DNA from: Ophiosphaerella korrae
Lineage: Eukaryota; Ascomycota; Dothideomycetes; Pleosporales; Phaeosphaeriaceae
DNA: 32,034 bases
Assembly (NCBI GenBank): GCA_028456385.1
Contig: JALNQF010000421.1
Coordinates: 1 to 32,034 of the forward strand
Reading direction: 5' to 3'
Position numbers and translations under genes: made by a program. Below the pieces are notes generated by a model, which saw nothing but the letters and a program-made list of their open reading frames with translations, did no database searches and was not told the DNA's origin. Numbering within the stretch: the first letter of the stretch is position 1; the number at the start of each line of letters is the position of its first letter. Shown piece by piece: positions 12,335 to 20,921 of this stretch.

Positions 12335-12425
12335 TATTACGTATTATATAGTTATACTACGTAGGTAGTATACTAGTTAGGTATTACTAACTTACTTAGG
12401 TTACTAACTTGCTTATAAAACACGT
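12335..12425 (-). repeat. Right terminal inverted repeat of the Fot1/pogo element
   Basis: Its reverse complement begins ACGTGTTTTATAAGCAAGTT. It is less mutated than the left copy: it keeps ACGTG and AAGCAAG where the left copy has ACGTA and AAGTAAG. The TA dinucleotide follows at 12,426-12,427. Confidence 0.8.
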
Positions 12426-12427
12426 TA

Positions 12428-12708
12428 TACTTTAAGATATAGTATAAGAAATAAGAAAGCTATTATTATAAGTACTTTTCTTTTTACTTTAAAACTTTTC
12501 TTTAAGCTTTTTTCTTTAAACTTCTTTTTAGGCTTTTTAAGTACTTCTAAAATTACTTTTAAAACTACTTAAAATTATATATACTTTTTAGATATTTAAA
12601 TACTTTTATTAGCTTATAAATCTTTTAAGTATTTATTTTACTTTATTAAATATACTTAATATTCTATTCTATTTAACTTTTACTAAATCCTTTTTATATA
12701 TAATATAT
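12428..12708. other. AT-rich spacer, nothing identified
   Basis: Rich in T-runs with CTTTTCTTT-like words at 12,470-12,540. No gene or terminal repeat was recognised. Confidence 0.4.
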
Positions 12709-12827
12709 AGCTCTATAACTAAAGCTAAGATTAGATAAGTATAAAACCTAAATAGAATAGAAAGAACTAAAAGATTTAGTAATCTTATATAGATATATAA
12801 ATTATCTTTTTTATAGTTACTTAGAAT
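12709..12827 (+). repeat. RIP-mutated copy of a dispersed repeat
   Basis: This stretch aligns without gaps over 119 bases to 16,252-16,370. It differs at 26 positions, and in all 26 this copy has T where the other has C, or A where the other has G. Sequence diverges right after the shared TTAGAAT word, marking one edge of the repeat. A TATATAA word common to both lies near its right side. Confidence 0.9.
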
Positions 12828-13006
12828 TAGAGTAGTAAATAGTATTAGCTCTCTATTTTTTTTAACCCTAATTAACTCTATAAATACTAGTCTAAATTAG
12901 GTAGTTTATAGCTTATAAGAAAGCTAGAAGTTACTTTAATAACTTTTATATAGAAAGATTTCTTATAGCTTTTCTAGTTCTAAAAATATTTTCTAAAAAT
13001 ATTTTA

Positions 13007-13214
13007 GGTTAAAGTTAGGTTACTTCTTAGTAATATTTTAGCCTTTTATAGCTAATAACTCTAGAACTATAAGAGTTATACGAAAACTTTATATTAGAAA
13101 TAGTTTTAAGTACTTTAGTAGTTTAATTTAAGCTACCTTTTATCTTGTATAGCTTAAGATTAATAGAGTTATAGCTATTACAAGATAAAATTACAAAGTA
13201 ACCTAACTCTAACC
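13007..13214. repeat. Foldback (MITE-like) element
   Basis: The left arm starts GGTTAAAGTTAGGTTACTT and the right end, reverse complemented, starts GGTTAGAGTTAGGTTACTT. The arms continue to match imperfectly inward (a GCTAATAACTCTA-type word on both). Near the centre a perfect 12-base palindromic pair, TTTTATCTTGTA at 13,139 and TACAAGATAAAA at 13,180, could form a hairpin. A length of about 208 bases with long inverted arms and no coding potential fits a foldback or MITE. Confidence 0.55.
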
Positions 13215-13390
13215 TATTTACTACTCTACTTAGAATTAGTAATTATCTTCTATTTATTTCTAAGCTTATAATCTTATAATATATAAGTTTAGGCTCTTAT
13301 TTTACTATATAATAAATTCCTAGTATTATATTAGATATTAGTAGAACGTATTGTAGACGTATTGTTAAAGTATTCTAAAAATCTTGTGTT

Positions 13391-14072
13391 AATACTAAGT
13401 TAAGCTCGCTTAGAGCTGCACACGCGCTAACCCTAGCTTGACGTAGCTATTACATCCTTAGCCTAGCGCTATTTCCATGGCATCCCCGGCTAACCCATGG
13501 TTAGATGACATGCAGCCTGGCACAGACAGTGAGTTAAGCTTGGCGTGCTAAACTTTAGTCCTAGTACTGTAGTAATACTTGCACATGTCGGCCACTAAGT
13601 CACTTGGCCTGGGAGGATTCCCGGGCGAATTTCATTTGCCAATGCCGGGTGATTGACGCAATTGCATCTCATGGACGCCCTCAACGCAACGTGAAATTAG
13701 CGAAGTATCGGTGTATTCGGCATGTGAGTCCTTCAAACTGACTTCTACGGGACCGCAGGAAACAGGCCGTCACTACAACCCTCTAGTACCGCTGTTATGT
13801 TGGGTTGGATCTAACCACATGGTGTGGGTGCGTAAATTAAACTTCTACCGAACTATTCTCACCAAGCTCAGCCTCATCATCTTTAGCGTCAAATGGTTGT
13901 GGGGGAATGCTTGGTGCACACAGACATCTGAAAGCCGCTCGTCGCACGATCACTAGGCAAGACTACGTATTTTAGCCGGCAACAGGCCTGCGCTTTCCAT
14001 CCAGAGCGGGTTTGGCTAAGGATAATTTCGAACTTTTCGTCACCGCGGCCAGAGTAGCCGATCGTTGATTCC
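13391..14072. other. Upstream region of the GH32 gene
   Basis: Composition returns to normal here. No gene is supported; short ORFs lack coding character. A word GTGGGG at 13,899-13,904 fits the CreA carbon-repressor hexamer consensus SYGGRG, but a single hexamer is weak evidence. The 26-base word with CCATGG at each end near 13,476-13,501 is a small direct repeat of unknown meaning. Confidence 0.4.
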
Positions 14073-14080
14073 ATATATAA
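14073..14080 (+). promoter_or_regulatory. TATA box of the GH32 gene
   Basis: ATATATAA lies 47 bases before the ATG at 14,127, in otherwise GC-balanced DNA, which is the usual place for a fungal TATA element. Confidence 0.55.
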
Positions 14081-14126
14081 AGCCGCCGAATAGGCTTCAG
14101 TCCGCCATATACAAAACTTAGTCAAC

Positions 14127-15862
14127 ATGCTTTCTACCGTCTCCCTAACGATTGCTGGCTGTTTTCTACTATTCTGCTCCGCACAGAATGCCTCCCCCAC
14201 ATATTCGCAGCCCAACGTCCCGACTAGCACACCATTGCCAGGTAACTATGCTGGCCCTTTGCGCCCACAAGTACATTTTAGCCCACCGCAAGGGTTCATG
14301 AACGACCCTAATGGCATGTTCCTCGATGCAGAGGGCACATATCATCTGTACTACCAGTGTGCGTCTTTCTCCTCCTTCTTCATCTATTCCAGCTCGATGG
14401 CTAACACCGTTAAGACAACCCAACAGCTAATGTGGCGGGCAATCAACACTGGGGTCATGCCACGAGTCGGGACCTCTACAGCTGGACTAATCAACCCATC
14501 GCCATTTTCCCAGGCGGACCCACAGAAGGAATCTTTTCTGGCTCGGCCGTTATCGACTCGAATAATACATCCGGATTCTTCCCAGATCAAAACAATGGCA
14601 TCGTCGCGATATACACGCTCAACACACCCGAGCGACAGACGCAAGATATCGCCTACTCTTACGACAACGGTTTCTCCTTCATTAAATACGAGAACAACCC
14701 CGTGATTCAAAGCAATAGCACGCAGTTCCGCGATCCGAAGGTGATCTGGTATGAGCCGACGAGCCGTTGGATCATGGTTGTTGCATATCCAGTCGATTTC
14801 GAGATCGGCATATTCTCATCTTCGAATCTGATCGACTGGGCGCCTGAGAGTAATATTTCACATATTGGGTTAACAGGGTTGCAATATGAATGCCCCAATA
14901 TGGTTGAGATGCATGTCGATGGCCGCGAGGACGGCAAAACGCACTGGGTGCTCCTCATCTCGATCAACCCTGGCGCGCCGCTCGGAGGCTCCATAACCGA
15001 GTACTTCATTGGAGACTTCAACGGCACGCATTTCGTGCCCTTGGACACGACTACTCGACTCACGGATTTTGCGAAGGACAATTATGCAGGGCAATTTTTC
15101 TATGGTATCAGCGCAGATAAGGACCAAGTCAGCATCAACTGGGCGAGCAACTGGCAGTATACTAATGTTGTCCCCACCGCTGGCAAAGCAGTTGGTGATG
15201 GGTTCCGTAGCGTGATGTCAGTAGCCCGAGGCCACTATCTCAAGGAGTTACCCCGCCAGGGTCTCGCACTCATCTCGTATCCATTGGACATCTTCTCCGT
15301 CGTCGAATCTGAGCTCGCTCGCAACGATTCCCTCGGCAACGGCACTATCGTCGTTAACTACTCCAACGTGCAGTCCGGCGCGTTGTATTTCGAAGCCAAC
15401 ATTACAGGCCTCACTGATTCCACCTCACTCGACGGAATCCTCAACTTCACATTCTCATCTTCCGTCTCAGGCGAAACCATTTCGTGCGGGACTTATGTCT
15501 CGTCTGGGGATGTGTGGCTCGACCGTGGTCACACGGATGGCCTTTCTAACCCTTTCTTCACTGACAAGTTTTCACAGACCGGGATTTATCGTGAGGAGCT
15601 TGGGGAATGGCGCATCTCCGGAATCATTGATCGGAGCATCATCGAGATCTTCCTCAACGAGGGCGAGCTTGGGGCGTCGAGCGTCTTTTTCCCGAATAGC
15701 CCACTAAATATGATGGCTTTGGCGGTTGAGGGCATTAACGAGACGGCGACAGCGAGTGTGGGTGTGTGGTCATTGCGTGCTGTTTGGGAAGAGAAAGGCG
15801 ATTTGAACGGGACGGTTGTGGGAAATGTTACTGAAGGGGTAGGGATTAGGGTTAATCTTTAA
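14127..15862 (+). CDS. Secreted GH32 beta-fructofuranosidase (invertase-like)
   Basis: The protein should hydrolyse terminal beta-fructofuranosyl bonds in sucrose or fructans outside the cell. Two exons (14,127-14,358 and 14,415-15,862) are joined across a 56-base phase-1 intron with GTGCGT donor, CTAAC branch site and AAG acceptor. The join restores the family motif YYQYNP and gives 559 residues. Residues 1-19 form a signal peptide with probable cleavage after CSA. GH32 motifs follow: FMNDPNG with nucleophile Asp60, FSGSA at about 119-122, RDPK with the transition-state Asp184, and YECPN with acid/base Glu236. WASNWQY at about 315-321 is typical of invertases and exo-inulinases. The C-terminal part is the beta-sandwich with [10 protein letters not shown]. 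Many NxS/T sites suggest glycosylation. No breaks are seen although RIP-mutated DNA ends about 740 bases upstream. Sucrose versus inulin preference cannot be read from sequence. Confidence 0.95.
14359..14414 (+). other. Intron of the GH32 gene
   Basis: The intron starts GTGCGT, has GCTAAC nine bases before the end, and closes with TTAAG. Removing it joins T and AC to make the tyrosine codon of the conserved YNP motif. It lies just after the codons for the catalytic MNDPNG loop. Confidence 0.9.
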
Positions 15863-15925
15863 AAGTTGATTGCTCTCCTTTCTTGTAAAATTTATAACTG
15901 CCTAGGCCTAGGTCCTGAAGAGGAC

Positions 15926-15931
15926 AATAAA
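15926..15931 (+). terminator. Possible polyadenylation signal AATAAA
   Basis: AATAAA occurs 64 bases after the GH32 stop codon, a plausible position for 3' end formation. Fungal signals are degenerate, so this is only suggestive. Confidence 0.4.
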
Positions 15932-15949
15932 ACCTGGAACCGCGCGGCT

Positions 15950-16139
15950 TTGCGTTCCATGAACGAGATTTGTGTCCACCTCCTCTACTGGAAGATAATT
16001 ACTGGCTAGGCCAAGATCATAGAACGCCTTTGCAAAGACACGGCTTTCCAAGGCCTATAGAGCAACCAAGAATACATAGAAGTGTCCGATTACATAGTCA
16101 TTGGCACTTACGAGGTGGCTGGCGCACCTGTACCCATTC
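15950..16139 (-). pseudogene. Possible detached 3' end of the HET pseudogene
   Basis: On the minus strand a reading frame with ANDYVIGHFYV (about 16,090-16,122) resembles the C-terminal part of HET-domain proteins, where a Y-x-x-V/I-G-x-x-YV motif is common. It is followed by an in-frame TAG. It lies on the far side of the dispersed repeat from the main HET pseudogene and has the same orientation, so it may be the missing 3' end. The match is short and could be chance. Confidence 0.3.
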
Positions 16140-16374
16140 CTAAAACGGATTCCGCCCTTGCTTAGAAGGCGTTCCACAAGAAAAATAAGAAATATTGTCG
16201 CAAGAGTTCAATGATCCCTGCAAGGGATCAACGATCTTCGGCACAATACGAAGCTCTACAGCCGGAGCTAAGATCAGATGAGTACGGAACCTGAACGGAA
16301 CAGGAGGAACTAAAAGATCCGGTGATCTCATGTAGATATATAAACCATCTCTTTTGTAGTTACTTAGAATCAAT
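16140..16374 (+). repeat. Unmutated copy of the dispersed repeat
   Basis: The core 16,252-16,370 is the intact counterpart of the RIP-mutated 12,709-12,827. The right edge, near 16,374, is supported because the two copies diverge there. The left edge is uncertain and is drawn at the end of a minus-strand open stretch. It contains TATATAAACC at 16,337. The form fits a solo LTR or other short mobile remnant, but no TG...CA ends or target duplication could be shown. It interrupts the minus-strand HET pseudogene. Confidence 0.7.
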
Positions 16375-17871
16375 GATCATCTCCCACTCATTCCTGAGCT
16401 CGCATCTCGCAACACAATTGTGTAAAGTCGTGATAGTACTTCTCTTTCTCTGTGGACATAGACCGCTGCAAATATCGATCGAGGACCAAGCTTCTACAAA
16501 CACTCATAAGATGATCCTTTGGTAAGCACGCTGCATCAGAGCACTGCGAGTGTTCCCGCGAGCTTTGGACGAACTCGAAATTTCGAGATCCAGCTAGCCC
16601 ATCGATTTCATCGATTATTCATCCTTGAGCAAGAAGTGCCAAGCCCTCAAATTTGCAAACGGCTGTTCTGGACCCAGATGCCGAGTAACGAGCTGATTTT
16701 TTGTTTTCATCCTCAATTAAGCGCGGGTGTCGGAGGTTTCCCACAAATTCACTTGAGCTTTGACTCACCATCAAAGGAATAACCAAAGGCTGTCTCCTTG
16801 ACCGCCAGTCAGGGACCCAGGACGGTAGGGAAGAACCGGGCACAGCGTTGAATAAGGAGGCAAAGATAATGATATCCAACGATTTGTGTTACGTGATGAA
16901 TGATTTTGTGAAGCGCAAGTAGACTTCGTCGACACTGGGAATAAGTGGTGTCGAGAGCATGATTTTCTGTGCACAGGCCGGCGAGACCGTACAGCCGATC
17001 CCGATCATCCGTGGCCTCGTTGTTGCAAAAATAAGTCGCTAGAGCGACGAGAGAAAGAGTGTAATTTTCCCGGGGCTTGTGCTGCATAGACTTGTATAGC
17101 AGCTATACTCTCCTCTGGTTCTATGCGTGGTGAAAGGCGATTGTATCTTTGAAGCTGGTCGTGTTACATCTGTCTACTACGGTCAAAGCAGCAAAGATAG
17201 CTTCTCTGCTGATTTGTCGCGGTCCGCACTAGAACGCAACACTCGACGGTATAACAAACTCCTGCGTTGTCCAGACTCTACTCTACCATCTCCGGAGGGA
17301 AAAGTTCCTAAGAGGAGTCCAGTTCATTCGATACTGATCCTTCTGTAGAATCTTGTGCATGTTTTCCTTCCCTTTGATTATGAGCGCGTATTTAGTAGTG
17401 TAAGTCTCTCGATTCTAATCATCGAGAAAGAAGATAAAATCTAGAGCACAGTCGCTGTCGTCGGACCGCTCTCCCAGCCACACAACTACTTGGTGAGCGT
17501 TCTGATAGATCTGCTTCATCCGCGCGACCTGTTTGGATCTCTCGCGAATGCATTTTTGGTCAATGCATATCGAGTCGATCTACTATCATGTACCGTCTAG
17601 CAAAGCGCCTCTCGATCTTAGTGCCTGAGAGAATGACTGCAACGAATAAAGAACGGGGAGGCGTTTTTCACCGATCTGGACCGCCCTGCTTGTGGACGAA
17701 TTTTCCGTATTCAGACCCCAAGCGTAGGAGAGAGCGTTGTATTGGGGATATGGCCCGTCGGCTGGGAATTTCGAGAGTCACGGATAAGGAGTCTGCGTCC
17801 TTCAAAAACCGGCACAGTCGTATCTGGTGGGGCTGAATGGCCTCATATGAATAGGGGATATCTCAACTCAT
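16375..17871 (-). pseudogene. HET-domain protein pseudogene
   Basis: The minus strand from ATG at 17,871 encodes a heterokaryon-incompatibility (HET) domain protein, a family that triggers cell death on non-self fusion. Visible in order: the YNALSYAWG motif (about 17,720), IDSICIDQ (about 17,565), the ARMKQIYQNAHQVVVWLG stretch (about 17,480-17,530), SRVWTTQEF (about 17,265), TDDRDRLYGLAGL (about 17,000) and SLPSWVPDW (about 16,820). The frame is broken: a run of three expected tryptophans before IDSICIDQ reads TGA TAG TAG, and at least five more TAG stops occur. There are also TGA stops, one TAA and two frame changes (about 17,740 and 16,935). Most stops sit where the family has Trp, so TGG-to-TAG by RIP is the likely cause. 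The end is cut by the dispersed repeat at 16,374. Confidence 0.85.
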
Positions 17872-18466
17872 GGTGTATGTAATGACAGATATAGCAAGTA
17901 TATGAGTAAAATATGCGTAAGCTAAGTCTCCAACACGTTTAACGCGGAGGAAAGTGAGAGATGAACAGCTGCAGGAGGTTTCTGGTGGACAAGTCCAGCT
18001 TTGCCTGTTCAGTATCAAGTTTATACCCCGGCACGCCAAGCATTGGCAACGCAGGCAGCCACTGACAGGCACAAGTTGTCTCACAATAGCTGGCGCTTGA
18101 GGCCAAATTATCACTGTCAATTCTCCATGTGATACACGGCAACGAGGATGGACTTGACGAATCACTTGTACAGACGGAAGACAGCTCGTTGCAATAGTGA
18201 ATCCGCCTCAATAAAGGAGCTGACCGCGGTAGTGTACTTTGGAATAACTGCGCCTTGGACAGCCGCAGTTCATGCGCGTGATATCAAATAAGGTCAAGTG
18301 CTATATTTCATTTTCAGCTTTATCATATACAAGATAGCCTTTCGCTTTTGGCCCATCGCTTTGCTCGTAAAAGTGTCAAGATACTGCCCAGCCCACGGCT
18401 TGATCCATTCTTATTTCATTAACCTTACGACGCATTCGTAAGACTGTTGAGCTTTGATTCTCCATT
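17872..18466. other. Intergenic region between HET pseudogene and next gene
   Basis: It would hold the divergent promoters of the HET pseudogene and the gene at 18,467. Minus-strand open stretches at 17,863-18,211 show no family motif and no convincing coding character, so none is called. Confidence 0.4.
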
Positions 18467-19999
18467 ATGTGGTTCCGAAAGAAACCTGAGCAAAAGACTA
18501 AGCCTGAGCGAAACACTCAACATGGGCCATCAGAGGCGGGGTACGAAGAAATCATGGCCAGAATTAGAAAACCGTTCAGGAAACCGGAGCCAGAGATAGA
18601 AGACACGATGACCAGATTCCTTTATGCAAGAGAATCTGCATATGTCTATCGCCAGCTTCCTCCAGAATACAATTGGAAAACGCAGATCGCGAAATACAGC
18701 CCACCTTTCTATCTCCGCGACCTATACCGCTATTAGCGCTGTCGCTAATGGGCTTGGTCAGGGTTCCTACCTTCACGAGCTCGACGCATGGTTTGGCTCA
18801 GGCCTAGGCAATGCGTTCATAGCCCATGATGCGACTGCCGTTCGCGTCACGCCGAAGGACCAGAAGTGGAGTTCACTCAACTACGGCCAGATTATGGAGA
18901 CGGGTCTTATAATGAGGCGTCTTGATATAAACAAACTCGACCATACAAGCACACACAAGCACACAGGGGACACTATGCCTGATTTGGCAGACCTGATAGT
19001 GTGTGGGTGTACCACCACCCCTGCCGAGGACGAGATGTGCTCCTTTCAGATCGATCTGCGAGACAACGACTTTCCCAAGGGGATCCTTCGGTTCCGAAAC
19101 AGGTTGGAGGAGACACCCAGGGTCAATTTCAAGTGCTACAATCTCAACTATCCCGATGGACGGGCTCTTAAAGCAGAAATTGATCGCGATATCACCCTCC
19201 AATCCCCCAAGTGGGTTGGAAAGTGGGATTGGAATAAGCTTAAACTCGGCCGAGCGCACGTTACTGTGGTCTTCTACTCGCATCCAATAATTGACTTGGC
19301 GCTAAAATCCAAAGGGGTGAATCCGGCTACGGCTTCTTTGGAAGATCGTCTAAATTTGAGTTACGAACATCTTCACAAAGTAACTATGGACCACATCTAC
19401 TCCCTCATAGAAATCATGTCCGATGGCGTCAACTTTATCCCTGAGATTGTTTACAACGGCCTAGGGCTAGGCCATAACGTACAAACAGGGAAAGCATGCC
19501 ATCCCCTAGACTGGGCCCCTATAAAAAACCCACAAATCATCTTGGACAGCCGCGTTGACCGAGCCATGCTAATGGCCGCTGTCGAACTGAAGAAAAAGCA
19601 CCCGAAACTGGTCTTCTCGTCCTGTACCCGATTAAGCGACATCAGGATATCCACGGAGGGGATTCCATGCGGATTGGAAGACCGGACACCTGAAGCCAAA
19701 GCCAGAGGGCGAGGGGGGCATCGGAGCAAAATTACAAACAATCCACGGGGGGGTTGTACCCGCAGTCTGACATTGTCGTCGCTGATGACCCTTATGCGGA
19801 GATAGCTGTACGCACTTGGATCGATGAGTATGCGAAACTGGACCGAAGACAGTTATTGAAGATGCCATATTATAAGTGGCTGTCGTAGGCTGGACCGGAG
19901 GTTGCCAAGGCCGTTAACCTGCTGAATGGTCCCTTTACGGCAAACGCCTTTATATGGCCATCGGACCCTAACGCAACGGTTCCGGTAAACCATTCATAA
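18467..19999 (+). pseudogene. Unrecognised protein gene with frame breaks
   Basis: I do not recognise the family. ATG at 18,467 opens a basic N-terminus (WFRKKPEQKTKPER). Coding passes to another frame near 18,700-18,736, where the first frame ends after RDLYRY and the second continues with AVANGLGQGSYLHELDAWFGSGLG. It stays there to about 19,690. It then returns to the first frame around the G6 run at 19,713-19,718 or the G7 run at 19,747-19,753, giving LYPQSDIVVADDPYAEIAV. An in-frame TAG at 19,886-19,888 follows, and codon-like sequence (AGPEVAKAVNLL) continues to TAA at 19,997. The span is a multiple of three (511 codons), so two compensating frameshifts plus one stop explain it. No intron with good splice sites has the right length. 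Cytosolic, no signal peptide or membrane segment. Assembly error at the G runs is possible for the second shift only. Confidence 0.6.
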
Positions 20000-20261
20000 T
20001 TTGAACTGACTATACTGGGCAGTTGTACTTATAATAGTCTGGTGGAGGCGTTTTGAGAATCGTGGCGTTTTTTTAAAAAAATCCTCCCCCCCCCAAAAAT
20101 TATTATTATGCTCTTGGGTATGCAATCATTACTATCTTACTTGAAATCTCTGAACTATATTGTATTAAAGGTAATGGTTTCTACTGCCCCGTCGGGCGTC
20201 GCATCGTCTTCCTCAGCTTCCGCGGGTTGCTGTGAAACGTCTACTCCACCCCCGTTGCTGC
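20000..20261. other. Intergenic region with homopolymer runs
   Basis: No gene is seen. It contains a T7/A7 junction near 20,070 and a C9 run near 20,085 followed by ATTATTATT. Confidence 0.4.
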
Positions 20262-20921
20262 TCACTTGTAGCTATACCGAATTCCCCATTTACTTCGCGG
20301 TCCCGCCGCCCACGCGTTCATCACGGCGCCCCAATACTTGCCCTTATCCTCCCGAACGTGGTCCGTATGCGCGCTCTTCTCGAGGCGTACCTTCTTCACA
20401 TCCCAGCCCTGGGCTTCAGAGTGATACGCATGCTCTTCGACCTCTTCATCGCCAACCATTTCGTCCGCCCTGCTATACAAATAGACGCGAGGCGCCCGCA
20501 CGTCGAAGATGGCCTGGTCGTTCAGCTGCCTACACATTACCACCATCTTATTCTCTCTTACAGTTAACATGTCAAAAGTCCATGCCATCATCAAAAACAG
20601 ATACACAAGAGGGGGGGCTGATCAGTCTCTACATCCAGGTTCGCGGTAAAGACGCGGAAACAGCGGCATGACTCCTCTTCCAACCTCCCTTCCCTGGTGA
20701 AGAATCCAAGAATTGTGCGGGCATGGGCAGCAGCGAACCCTCCAATTTCTTCCACGCCCTCGCAAATTCCGTCACCTGGCTACCACCACTGTTCGAGAAG
20801 GAAGGATAAGAGGCTCCGCTGACGCGTACGATGGGGGTGTATAGAGGTAGGTGTTGTAGCCAATGTTCTGGAAATCCATGGGCGGTGTCGCAACCACCGC
20901 CGGCGTTGTTGAGCCCGCCAT
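20262..20921 (-). pseudogene. DUF829 (TMEM53/PaxU-like) pseudogene with internal deletion
   Basis: The minus strand from ATG at 20,921 starts MAGSTTP and reaches a GYNTYLYTPP block near the normal N-terminus of DUF829 proteins, an alpha/beta-hydrolase-like family that includes PaxU of indole-diterpene clusters. It then jumps to SFSNSGGSQVTEFARAWKKL and FLDSSPGKGGWKRSHAA, motifs that sit far downstream in intact members. Roughly 60 residues carrying the strand before the nucleophile region are therefore missing. An in-frame TAG lies at 20,629-20,631 after PRTWM, and a frame change occurs at the C7 run (plus-strand G7 at 20,611-20,617). The C-terminal block VYLYSRADEMV, WDVKKVRLEKSAHTDHVREDKGKYW is well preserved and ends at 20,262. 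No other secondary-metabolite genes are adjacent. Confidence 0.75.

Larger units (their letters stand above)
10578..12425 (+). mobile_element. Fot1/pogo-like DNA transposon, complete but RIP-dead
   Basis: The element is 1,848 bases long, a usual length for fungal Tc1/mariner elements of the Fot1/pogo group. It is bounded by inverted repeats starting ACGTRTTTTATAAGYAAGTT and flanked on both sides by TA (10,576-10,577 and 12,426-12,427), the target duplication of this superfamily. Inside, stop-tolerant plus-strand reading from about 10,850 gives a transposase. The N-terminal DNA-binding half is seen around 10,850-11,360. The hallmark C-terminal part is clear at about 11,580-11,830, with words LLQPFNISYFTLLKRKYS, FKLAFKQSL and RLVLYNLKAILLKLNIRL. 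Only the sense frame with stops is readable, so it cannot encode an active transposase. Confidence 0.85.
1..13390. other. AT-rich RIP-mutated transposon block
   Basis: The whole stretch is dominated by TA-rich words, with CA and TG dinucleotides nearly absent and stop codons in all frames, so no ORF of useful length exists. This is the signature of repeat-induced point mutation, the premeiotic C-to-T process of ascomycetes that favours CpA. Translating with stops tolerated still reveals retrotransposon and transposase motifs, listed as separate features. A few GC-containing words such as GCGCGC and ACGT survive, so this is mutated ordinary DNA rather than mitochondrial sequence or simple satellite. 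The change to normal composition around 13,390 is abrupt. Confidence 0.9.

Noticed and set aside
1..13390. Mitochondrial or plasmid origin of the AT-rich block
   Set aside because: It contains nuclear retrotransposon and transposase remnants with loss of CA/TG, and is continuous with nuclear genes carrying spliceosomal introns.
13899..13904. GTGGGG as a CreA binding site before the GH32 gene
   Set aside because: One hexamer match in 700 bases is expected by chance; CreA usually needs paired sites.
14169..15215. Minus-strand and alternative-frame open stretches inside the GH32 gene
   Set aside because: They overlap a gene with clear motifs and splice sites and show no family features; they are shadows.
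16140..16373. Minus-strand open stretch of 77 codons as a gene
   Set aside because: It coincides with the dispersed repeat, is shared with the RIP-mutated copy at 12.7 kb, and has no motif.
20108..20671. Plus-strand open stretch of 187 codons
   Set aside because: It is antisense to the DUF829 pseudogene, whose minus-strand motifs are clear; its own product is Pro/Ser-rich without motif.
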